The notes below the pieces were generated by a model. It worked only from the letters and a program-made list of their open reading frames with translations. It did no database searches and was not told where the DNA came from. This document shows positions 15,521 through 22,372 of a stretch of 36,808 nucleotides of DNA, one piece after another. Both the position numbers and the translations under genes were made by a program. Position 1 is the stretch's first letter, and every line of letters begins with the position of its first letter. This DNA is from Acidobacteriota bacterium (GTDB taxonomy: Bacteria; Acidobacteriota; JAAYUB01), in assembly GCA_018001935.1 (NCBI GenBank), contig JAGNHB010000056.1:1-36808 (forward strand), in the 5' to 3' direction.

Positions 15521-16906
15521 TCAGCCGGCGGTTGTGGCCGCCTCCGCCATCATCCGCCGCGAGATCGCGTGGCAGCGGGCCGTCAGCGCCTCCTCGTCGA
15601 GGCCGAGGACGCGCCCGCCGCGCACCACCACCTTGCCGTTCACGATGGTGACGTCGGCGCGGTGATCGTAACCGCAGAAGACCAGGGCCGCCACCGGGTC
15701 CGACAGGGCGCCCGCGTAGGCCGGCCCCGACAGGTCGAAGAGGGCCAGGTCCGCGGCGTACCCCTCGCGGATCTGCCCGCATCGCTCGAGCCCGAGGAGC
15801 GCGGCGCCGCCCCGGGTGGCCATTCGCAGGGCGTCCCGGGCCGTCAGGGCGTCGGCGCCGTAGCGCACCCGCTGAAGCAGCATGGCGTTGCGGACTTCCC
15901 CCAGCATGTCCGAGGAGTCGTTGGAGGCGGAGCCGTCCACGGCCAATCCCACGCGGATTCCCTTGCGGAGCATCTCGGTGACCCGGGCGATGCCCGAGCC
16001 GAGCCGCATGTTGGAGGTGGGGCAGTGGGCCACGCCGGTCCCGGTCTTCCGAAGGACTTCCAGTTCCTCGTCGTTGAAGTGGATGCCGTGGGCGTAGAAG
16101 ATGTCGGGGCCCGTCCAGCCCCACTCCTCCATGAGGCGCAGGGGCCGGACCCCGTGCATCTTCAGCGTGTACTCCTCCTCGTCCAGGGTCTCGACGAGGT
16201 GGGTGTGGAGCAGCACGCCCTTCGACCGGGCCAACTTCGCCGTCTCCACCATCACGGAGGCCTCCACGGAGAACGGGCTGCAGGGCGCCAGGATCACCCG
16301 CCGCATGGACAGCGGCGAGGGGTCGTGAAAGCGCTCCACCGCCCGCGCCATGTCCGCGAGCACCTCGTCGGGAGTCTGCACCACGTGGTCGGGCGGCAGG
16401 CCCCCGGCGCTCTTCCCGCGGGTCATGCAGCCGCGGGTGGGGGCAAAGCGCATCCCCAACCGGCAAACCGCTTCGAACTGCAGTTCCACCATGTCGCCGA
16501 CGAAGCCGCGGGGGTAGAGGTAGAGGTGGTCCGTGGAGGCGGTGGCGCCGGTCCGGAGCAACTCCGCCCCGGCCAGCAGGGTGGACTGGTAAACCGCCTC
16601 GGCGTCGATTTTCGCCCAGATGGGGTAGAGGTACACCAGCCAGTCGAAGAGCTTGGCGTTCTGGGCCCCGGGGAGGTTGCGGGTGAGGGTCTGGTAGAAG
16701 TGGTGGTGGGTGTTCACCATCCCCGGGATGACCAGGTGCTTCGAGCAGTCCAGGACTTCCGCTTTCACCTTCTCCTCGGCGCTCAGCTCGATGGACGGTG
16801 CGATCCGCTCGATCACCCCGTCCTTCAGCAGGATGTCGCACCCTTTCCACTCGGAGCCGGCGTCGTCGAACGACGCGACGTGAAAACAGCCCTTCAGCAG
16901 GATCAT
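15521..16906 (-). CDS. Amidohydrolase, 8-oxoguanine deaminase-like
   Basis: This 461-residue metal-dependent amidohydrolase belongs to the chlorohydrolase/guanine-deaminase branch. The HxH metal motif is in NTHHHFYQTLTR (H67, H69), and LLHTHLVET, FYAHGIHF and the late DGSASNDSSDM aspartate supply the remaining ligands. The run HHHFYQTLTRNLP together with DWLVYLYPIWA is characteristic of 8-oxoguanine deaminases, which turn 8-oxoguanine into uric acid and ammonia; related enzymes act on s-triazines, so substrate is inferred. The start ATG (16906) overlaps the stop of the PLP enzyme gene as ATGA, indicating translational coupling. A longer open frame upstream is only a shadow of that gene. The protein is expected to be cytoplasmic. 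Confidence 0.88.
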   Translation of the reverse strand: MILLKGCFHVASFDDAGSEWKGCDILLKDGVIERIAPSIELSAEEKVKAEVLDCSKHLVIPGMVNTHHHFYQTLTRNLPGAQNAKLFDWLVYLYPIWAKIDAEAVYQSTLLAGAELLRTGATASTDHLYLYPRGFVGDMVELQFEAVCRLGMRFAPTRGCMTRGKSAGGLPPDHVVQTPDEVLADMARAVERFHDPSPLSMRRVILAPCSPFSVEASVMVETAKLARSKGVLLHTHLVETLDEEEYTLKMHGVRPLRLMEEWGWTGPDIFYAHGIHFNDEELEVLRKTGTGVAHCPTSNMRLGSGIARVTEMLRKGIRVGLAVDGSASNDSSDMLGEVRNAMLLQRVRYGADALTARDALRMATRGGAALLGLERCGQIREGYAADLALFDLSGPAYAGALSDPVAALVFCGYDHRADVTIVNGKVVVRGGRVLGLDEEALTARCHAISRRMMAEAATTAG

Positions 16907-18357
16907 TTGCCCACTCCCACGCGGTCGTTGAACTCGGCGACCAGTTCGTCCACCCGGGCCGCCGCGCTCTCGTTGCCGCCCCAGAAGGCGTCGCAGTCGT
17001 ACCACTGGGCGTTCAGCTCGGCCAGTTCCCGCGCCTGCTGCTCGATCCAGGTGTAGTACTTGAGGTTGTGGACCCGCTTGCGCTCGGTGTAGGTCAACTC
17101 CAGCAGGTCCTCGGTGTTGAGGGCCATGAGGCGCTCGAAGTCCCGGGCCGCCTGGAGGGTGGTGTACTCGCCGCGTTCCTCGCGGAGTTCCCGGACGCGG
17201 GAGCCGTAGAGCTCCATGGAGTCGGTGAGCATGGTGAAAACCACGTCCTTCTCGGTCAGTTCGTAGTACTTGGCGAACTTGATGGCGCAGGCCAGGTTGC
17301 CGATCCCCGAGATCCCCAGGAGGTGGAGTCCCTCCACGAAGTCCCGCGGCACCCCCTCCCCGACGAGGCACTCCTGGCCGAGGGGCTCGTTGAAGAGGCG
17401 GAGGAAGCGGATGACGTGCTCGTCGTCGGCGGCGACCACCATGTCGGTGTTTTTCACGTTGTGGATCCACGGCACGTGCTTGTCGCCGATCCCCTCGATG
17501 CGGTGGCCGCCGAAGCCGTTCCGCAGGAGGGTCGGGCACTGGAGGGCCTCCGCGGCCGCGATCTTGATAGTGGGGTAGCGGCTCTTGAGGTACTCGCCCG
17601 ACCCCAGGGTCCCGCCGGAGCCGGAGGAGAGCACCACGCCGGCCAGCCGGCCGCCGACCTTGCCCAGGACCTCGTCCATGGCGGGCCCCGTCACCACGTA
17701 GTGCCACAGGCGGTTCCCCATCTCGTCGAACTGGTTGAAGATCACCACGTCGTGGCGGGTCTTGCGCAGTTCCCAGCACTTGTCGAAGATCTCCTTGACG
17801 TTGCTCTCGCAGCCGGGGGTGGCGATCACCTCGTCGGCGATCGTCGCCAGCCACTCGAAGCGCTCCCGGGACATCTCCTCGGGGAGGATGGCCACCGAGG
17901 GGCACCCCAGCAGCTTCGAGACGTAGGCCCCGCCGCGACAGTAGTTGCCGGTGGAGGGCCACACGGCCTTCTGGGAGGCGGGGTTGAACTGGCCCGTCAC
18001 CAGCCTCGGGGCCAGGCAGCCGTAGGACGCCCCCACCTTGTGGGCGCCGGTCGGGAACCACTTGCCCACCAGGGCGACGATCTTGCAGGCCACGCCCGTC
18101 AGCTCGGAGGGGAAGACCATGTGGTTGACGCCGCCGTAGAGGCCGCCGGAGGCCTTGGGCTCGTTCTTCCAGGTGATCCGGAAGAGGTTGCGGGGGTGGA
18201 CGTCCCACAGGCCGATGCCGGTGAGTTCCTGCCGGACGGACTCGGGGACGAGGTCCGGGTTGCGCATCTGCGCGAAGGTGGGGATGAAGATGCCGCGCTG
18301 GCGGCAGCGGGCGACGGTTTCCTCGAGCGGACCGGGATGGATGGTCAAATCGAACAT
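16903..18357 (-). CDS. TrpB-fold PLP-dependent enzyme (cysteine synthase/ammonia-lyase superfamily)
   Basis: This 484-residue protein has the fold-type II PLP signature. The likely Schiff-base lysine is K107 in PTGAHKVGAS, the substrate-carboxylate loop is STGNYCRGG (135-143), and the glycine-rich phosphate loop is SSGSGGTLGSGEY (244-256). It is about 80-160 residues longer than cysteine synthase or diaminopropionate ammonia-lyase, with an N-terminal extension (about 1-75) and a C-terminal Tyr/Glu-rich tail (about 390-484). I recognise the superfamily but not the reaction. Its ribosome site (AGGAG) is 33 bases after the Hfq-like gene, and its stop overlaps the deaminase start, so the three probably form one transcript. 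The pairing suggests a role in purine-derived nitrogen or amino-acid metabolism (inference). Confidence 0.82.
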   Translation of the reverse strand: MFDLTIHPGPLEETVARCRQRGIFIPTFAQMRNPDLVPESVRQELTGIGLWDVHPRNLFRITWKNEPKASGGLYGGVNHMVFPSELTGVACKIVALVGKWFPTGAHKVGASYGCLAPRLVTGQFNPASQKAVWPSTGNYCRGGAYVSKLLGCPSVAILPEEMSRERFEWLATIADEVIATPGCESNVKEIFDKCWELRKTRHDVVIFNQFDEMGNRLWHYVVTGPAMDEVLGKVGGRLAGVVLSSGSGGTLGSGEYLKSRYPTIKIAAAEALQCPTLLRNGFGGHRIEGIGDKHVPWIHNVKNTDMVVAADDEHVIRFLRLFNEPLGQECLVGEGVPRDFVEGLHLLGISGIGNLACAIKFAKYYELTEKDVVFTMLTDSMELYGSRVRELREERGEYTTLQAARDFERLMALNTEDLLELTYTERKRVHNLKYYTWIEQQARELAELNAQWYDCDAFWGGNESAAARVDELVAEFNDRVGVGK

Positions 18358-18390
18358 GTCAAACTCCTGAAAAGTGTATTTTGATTTCGT

Positions 18391-18723
18391 TCAGAACCCG
18401 CGGGGGAAGCGGCGTTTGCGCATGAAGGCGGGGTCTTCCATGATGTGCAGGATGTCCTTCTTGTAGATGAACCGGTTGGGGCCCCGGTTGACGGTGACCC
18501 GGACAAAGTTCAGGTCGAAGTACTCGATCCAGCCCTTGATCTCCTCGCCGCTCGCCAGGGTCACCACCATGGGGGTCTTCTGGGTGCTGTGACGCTGGAG
18601 GCACTTGCCTTCCTCCCCCGTAAAGTCGGCGGGGGTCCTCCGGTGCGCAGTGACCGGCACGTGGCTGTACTGCTTCCGGATTTTCTCCAACTCTTCCTTC
18701 GAGGGGCGTATCAGTTTCCTCAT
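18391..18723 (-). CDS. Hfq-like Sm-fold RNA-binding protein
   Basis: This 110-residue protein has a central stretch that follows the Sm fold of Hfq. Sm1 is TPMVVTLASGEEIKGWIEYFDLNFVRV (about 50-76; compare the G-x-x-I/L-x-G-x-I-x-x-FD pattern of Hfq), and Sm2 is FIYKKDILHI (85-94; compare VYKHAIS). The Sm2 histidine of classical Hfq is replaced by lysine. A basic N-terminal helix (1-20) and a short basic C-terminal tail (MRKRRFPRGF) flank it. Hfq proteins assemble as hexamers and bind small RNAs and mRNAs; here that is inferred from fold similarity. It heads the run leading to the PLP enzyme. No ribosome site is evident before the ATG, and an AT-rich TATTCT lies only 7 bases upstream, so a nearly leaderless message is possible. 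Confidence 0.7.
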   Translation of the reverse strand: MRKLIRPSKEELEKIRKQYSHVPVTAHRRTPADFTGEEGKCLQRHSTQKTPMVVTLASGEEIKGWIEYFDLNFVRVTVNRGPNRFIYKKDILHIMEDPAFMRKRRFPRGF

Positions 18724-18778
18724 GGCGGATAGAATATGACAAAATCAGAAAGGGAAAGCAAATGTTTTTTCAATGTCT

Positions 18779-18806
18779 TTGCCGGAAGCCGGTGTCATGG
18801 TATAGT
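18779..18806 (+). promoter_or_regulatory. Candidate sigma-70-type promoter upstream of dgt
   Basis: TTGCCG (18779-18784) and TATAGT (18801-18806) are 16 bases apart and point toward dgt, about 170 bases downstream. The sequence up to the dgt start contains no other gene. The opposite strand of the same AT-rich patch (18724-18780) presumably carries the promoter of the Hfq-like gene. Confidence 0.5.
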
Positions 18807-18984
18807 GAACCCGCCGGCCCGTGTCCCGGCCAATATGCCACAAATCAAGCATATGCAAGCATTAAACGCAACCCGAACCCAAAGGCCGGATGGTGTGGCC
18901 GGGAAAGGCAGAGGGTGCCCCCCCGGGAACGGGCGCTCCCGGAAAGCCCCCGTCTCCTCGATCGATCTTCGGAGGTGACGCTTC

Positions 18985-20106
18985 ATGCTCCAGCCCTACG
19001 CCATGCACGAGTCCGAATCGCGGGGGCGGCGGTGGCCCGAGGACCCCTACGACGGCACCCGGGGGATCTACGAGCGGGACATCGACCGGGTGATCCACTC
19101 CCGGGCCTTCAAGCGGCTGGCCGGCAAGACCCAGGTCATCTCCGGCCGCCGTTCCGATCACCACCGGACCCGGCTGACCCACAGCGTGGAGGTGGCCGCC
19201 CTCTGCCGGTCCGTGGCCCGACGGCTCGGGATCCACGAGGACCTTGCCGCCTGCCTCGGCTTCTGCCACGACCTGGGCCATCCCCCGCTGGGGCACCCGG
19301 GGGAGGATGTCTTCAACGAGATCTGCGGGCGCTTCGGCGACTCCTTCGAACACAACCGGCACACCCTCACCATCGTCGACGAGTTCGAAGAGAAGTACGC
19401 CGCCTGTCCGGGCCTCAACCTCACCTTCGAGGTCCGCGAGGGGATCGTCAAGCACTCCCGGCAGCCGGACCCCGGGGACCTTTCGGCGGCGGAGTTCGAC
19501 CCCGCCCTGCACCCGCCGCTGGAGGCCCAGCTCACCGACATCTGCGACGAGATCTGCTACACTTTCTCCGACCTGGACGACGCCCGGGAGGGCGGGTTCA
19601 TCGACCTGGAGAAGGACCTCCTCCCCGGCCTGCCCGACTTCGCCTCGGTCTTCGAACAGATGGCGGCCCGTTACCCCGGCGCCGCCCGCAAGCTTCTCTT
19701 CAACGAGTCGCTGCGACGGCTGATGAACGCGGCGGTCCAGGACCTGACCGGGCACACCGCGGCTCGCGTGAGCGAGGCGGGGGTCGAAACCACCGCCGAC
19801 GTCCGGAAGGCGCCGGGGCGGCTGGCGGGGTGCTCTCCGGCCATGATGGAGCGTCTGGGACGTCTCAAGGACTTCCTGCGGGGCGCCTACTACCGCCACC
19901 CCGAGATCCAGGAGCAGCGCGAGGAGAACGGGCAGCGCATCCGGAAGCTCTTCGACGCCTACCGGTCCAACCCGGCCCTTCTGCCCCGCCGCTACCAGGC
20001 CATGATCCGGGAGGGCACCCACCCCGCCCACCGGGTGATCGTTTACTACATGGTGGGGTTCACGGATTTTTACCTTTTCCAGATGGCGGAGAGGATAGGG
20101 GTTTAG
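18985..20106 (+). CDS. dgt: dGTPase-type deoxynucleoside triphosphate triphosphohydrolase
   Basis: This 373-residue protein matches the shorter (type 2) bacterial dGTPase family, which cleaves dNTPs to deoxynucleosides and triphosphate. The HD-domain ligands are visible: H66 in HHRTRLTHSVEVA, H95-D96 in GFCHDLGHPPLGHPGE, and a later aspartate in CYTFSDLDDA. RAFKRLAGKTQV near residue 40-50 and FEHNRHTL around 124 are also typical. The ATG at 18985 is well placed 6 bases after GGAGGTGA. The stop TAG at 20104-20106 is the TAG of the first TTTAGGCTGAAGG repeat unit, so the last codons (GGGGTT) lie at the repeat edge. It is the only gene in its orientation between the Hfq-like gene and the peptidase at 24246. 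Confidence 0.93.
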   Translation: MLQPYAMHESESRGRRWPEDPYDGTRGIYERDIDRVIHSRAFKRLAGKTQVISGRRSDHHRTRLTHSVEVAALCRSVARRLGIHEDLAACLGFCHDLGHPPLGHPGEDVFNEICGRFGDSFEHNRHTLTIVDEFEEKYAACPGLNLTFEVREGIVKHSRQPDPGDLSAAEFDPALHPPLEAQLTDICDEICYTFSDLDDAREGGFIDLEKDLLPGLPDFASVFEQMAARYPGAARKLLFNESLRRLMNAAVQDLTGHTAARVSEAGVETTADVRKAPGRLAGCSPAMMERLGRLKDFLRGAYYRHPEIQEQREENGQRIRKLFDAYRSNPALLPRRYQAMIREGTHPAHRVIVYYMVGFTDFYLFQMAERIGV

Positions 20107-20190
20107 GCTGAAGGCTGTTGGGCTGAAGGTTGTTAGGCTGAAGGCTGTTAGGCTGAAGGATGTTAGGCTGAAGGATGTTAGGCTGAAGGT
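20104..20190 (-). repeat. 15-bp minisatellite after dgt
   Basis: This is the same repeat as at 846-914 and 6591-6680 in reverse orientation: GGCTGAAGGCTGTTA units with variants GGTTGTT and GGATGTT, about five to six copies. The first unit supplies the stop codon of dgt. Confidence 0.85.
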
Positions 20191-20191
20191 C

Positions 20192-20236
20192 GGGAGGGTG
20201 GGGTTGCGGGAGGGTGGGGTTGCGGGAGGGTGAGGG
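20192..20236 (+). repeat. G-quadruplex-prone tandem repeat (GGGAGGGTGGGGTTGC)n
   Basis: Two full 16-base units GGGAGGGTGGGGTTGC and a third partial unit (GGGAGGGTGAGGG) give nine G-runs of three or more separated by loops of 1-4 bases on the plus strand. Any four consecutive runs satisfy the usual intramolecular G-quadruplex pattern. It lies 86 bases after the dgt stop, in the transcript sense of dgt. Confidence 0.8.
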
Positions 20237-20290
20237 TCACTTCCCCCTCAACCGATGACCTTTCCGCGCTTCGGCTCCGCCAGTTCTTTT

Positions 20291-20502
20291 GCTCCTTTGG
20301 GCCCGTTGCTCCTTTGGGCCCGTTTCTCCTTTGGGCCCATTGCTCCTTTGGGCCCATTGAGCCCTTTTGTCCTCTGGGTCCTCTGGATCCTCTGGGTCCT
20401 CTGGGTCCTCTGGGTTCTCTGGGCCCTCTGGGTTCTCTGGGCCCTTTCGATCCATTCGGTCCCTTCGCACCTTCGCACTTTCGCACTTTCGCACCTTCGC
20501 AC
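20291..20502. repeat. Chain of three different tandem repeats (17-, 9- and 8-bp)
   Basis: Three runs follow each other. Four units of a 17-base repeat (GCTCCTTTGGGCCCGTT type) occupy 20291-20358. About eight units of a 9-base repeat (CCTCTGGGT, with variants GATCC, GTTCT and GCCCT) lie at about 20370-20443. Five units of an 8-base repeat (CTTCGCAC/TTTCGCAC) lie at 20463-20502. The 17- and 9-base words share CCTTTGGG/CCTCTGGG, related to the 9-bp repeat at 4126-4179. Frames through this give collagen-like or Glu-Asp-Pro chains and long fused reading frames; they lack start signals and are not genes. Confidence 0.85.
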
Positions 20503-20644
20503 TCCCGTGCCGCCAAGACGCCCCCATTCCCGCAGCGCAGCGCTCCGGCGCCCTGCGCGACCGGACCCTGTTCGTGGGGTTCGTGGCTGGAATTCGCCGG
20601 GCCCGTGGGGTTCGCGGTTCGTATTTCCGTGTATCTCGTGGTCT

Positions 20645-22267
20645 TTATCCGAGTTGATCCGTGGACGCGGGGCGGTCCCCCGCCCGCCTCACCACCCCGT
20701 GTTTGACGAGGTATGGGATCAGGTCCGCGATGTGCTCGGCCTCCCTCCCCAGGTGATTTTTCAGGGTCCCCAGGGTGCAATGGCCGGTGATGTGGTCCAG
20801 CACGGCCCGGGTCAGGTTGTCGAGGGGAAAGCGGCGCGCGGCCGGCAGGGTTTCGTAGACCGCGTCGTCCGGAATGCCCGGGGTCGGCTCGAGGGCACGC
20901 TGTGCCTCGAGGAATTGGGCGAGGCGGGCCCGGTCGGAAGGGTCAATGTCGAACCCGAGCCCCGTCACGTCCTTTTCGCGGCGGGCCACGTAGACGACGT
21001 CGCCCCCGGCCTCCAGCGTGTGGCCGGTGGTGGGGTGCGTCAGGGCCACCTCGATGTGGGACAGCGTGGGGATCTCCTCGCCGAGCGGGACGAAGAGCCC
21101 TCCCCGGCGGAGGTTGGTGATCCGCTCGAAGCGGAAACGGTCAAGGTCCCGGAACCGGATTTCGAGGCGGGCGACGCAAGGCTTCCCGTTGCGGACGGGG
21201 AAGTCCCCCCGGACCAGGCGGGCTTCCATCTCCCGCCCGGAACCGTCCGGTTCGGGGGTCGGGGGGGCGGCCGGCACCGGCTCTCCCGCGGCCGAGAGGG
21301 TCGATCTCGGTGCCGCCGGCGGGGTCGAGGCCTGGACCACGCCCTGCCAGAAGGCCCGCGTGAGGTCCCGGACCGTGGGGAAGCGGTCGTCCGCGTTCTT
21401 CGCCAGGGCCTTGAGCACCACCGCGTCGACGACCGGGGGGATCCCCGCCTCGGGCCGCGCCGCCGACGGGGGCACCGGCTTCTCCCCGCGGTGCTTGTTC
21501 AGGACCTCGGCGACGGTCTGCCCCTTGAACGGCAGCTCGCCGGTGAGCAACTGGTAAAGGATCACGCCCAGCGCGTACACGTCGGACCGGGGGTCCGGTT
21601 CCTGGCCCAGGCTCTGCTCCGGCGAGATGTAGTAGGGGCTTCCCATGAGGGCCCCGGGCCGGGTCAGGGACTCGTCCGTCTCCAGGAGCCCGGCGATGCC
21701 GAAGTCCAGGACCTTGACGAAATCCATCAGCGTGCCCTGGTTGAGGATGATGATGTTCTCGGGCTTCAGGTCCCGGTGGACCACCCCTTTCGCGTGGGCG
21801 GCGCCCAGGGCGTCGCCGATCTGCGCGAGAAGGTGGTGGACCCGCCGCAACGGCATGGGGGCCTCGGCGCGGATGAGGTCCTTGAGCTTCTTCCCCTCCA
21901 GGTACTCCATGACGAAATAGGCGCCCAGGTCGGGGTCGAAACCGAAGTCGGTCAGGTAGACGATGTTGGCGTGCCCGATCTGGCTCGTGGTGAGGGCTTC
22001 GCGCCGGAAGCGTTCCGCCATCCCCCTGCCGCCGAGGAGGTCCTTGCGGATCACCTTCATGGCGAAGACCTGCCCGAGGTGCAGGTGCTCCACCTTGTAG
22101 ACCTTGCCCATCCCGCCCTGGGCGACGACCTCCAGGATACGGTAGCGCCCGTCCACCACCCGGCCGACGTCGTCCATGGCCGGGGCGGAGGAGAGCACCG
22201 CCCCGTCGTAGGGGCAGTAGCGCTGCCCGTCCGGGAAGGTCTTGCCGCAGGTGATGCAGGTTTTCAT
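20645..22267 (-). CDS. Ser/Thr protein kinase with zinc ribbon, PilZ-like domain and C-terminal helical domain
   Basis: This 540-residue protein begins with a zinc-ribbon-like knuckle (C4, C7, C18; CPYD). A complete Hanks-type kinase domain follows (about 42-310): glycine loop AQGGMGKVY, ATP lysine K71, HRDLKPEN (164-171), DFG (188-190) and SPYYISPEQ. After a Pro-rich linker, about 355-440 resembles a PilZ domain (FRDLDRFRFERITNLRRGGLFVPLG, DVVYVARREKDVTGLGFDI). The last 60 residues (PLDNLTRAVLDHI, LIPYLVKHGVVRR) form a small helical or winged-helix-like unit. No membrane segment is seen, so it is probably cytoplasmic. The MKTC start mirrors the neighbouring paralogue. It lies 105 bases downstream of that paralogue. 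The stop TAA is followed by a CACGAGATACACGG repeat word. Confidence 0.9.
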   Translation of the reverse strand: MKTCITCGKTFPDGQRYCPYDGAVLSSAPAMDDVGRVVDGRYRILEVVAQGGMGKVYKVEHLHLGQVFAMKVIRKDLLGGRGMAERFRREALTTSQIGHANIVYLTDFGFDPDLGAYFVMEYLEGKKLKDLIRAEAPMPLRRVHHLLAQIGDALGAAHAKGVVHRDLKPENIIILNQGTLMDFVKVLDFGIAGLLETDESLTRPGALMGSPYYISPEQSLGQEPDPRSDVYALGVILYQLLTGELPFKGQTVAEVLNKHRGEKPVPPSAARPEAGIPPVVDAVVLKALAKNADDRFPTVRDLTRAFWQGVVQASTPPAAPRSTLSAAGEPVPAAPPTPEPDGSGREMEARLVRGDFPVRNGKPCVARLEIRFRDLDRFRFERITNLRRGGLFVPLGEEIPTLSHIEVALTHPTTGHTLEAGGDVVYVARREKDVTGLGFDIDPSDRARLAQFLEAQRALEPTPGIPDDAVYETLPAARRFPLDNLTRAVLDHITGHCTLGTLKNHLGREAEHIADLIPYLVKHGVVRRAGDRPASTDQLG

Positions 22268-22372
22268 GGGACCACGCTCTGCTCGACCTCGAATCGGTCG
22301 GATCGGGCCGACCGGGCCGATGGGTTCAATCCGCCGGGCAACGGTTTCCGCTCCCGGCCCACGGCACACGGC

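Noticed and set aside
20237..20527. Collagen-like or Glu-Asp-Pro repeat proteins
   Set aside because: They come from tandem DNA repeats whose period changes (17, 9, 8 bp); no start signal and no consistent frame.
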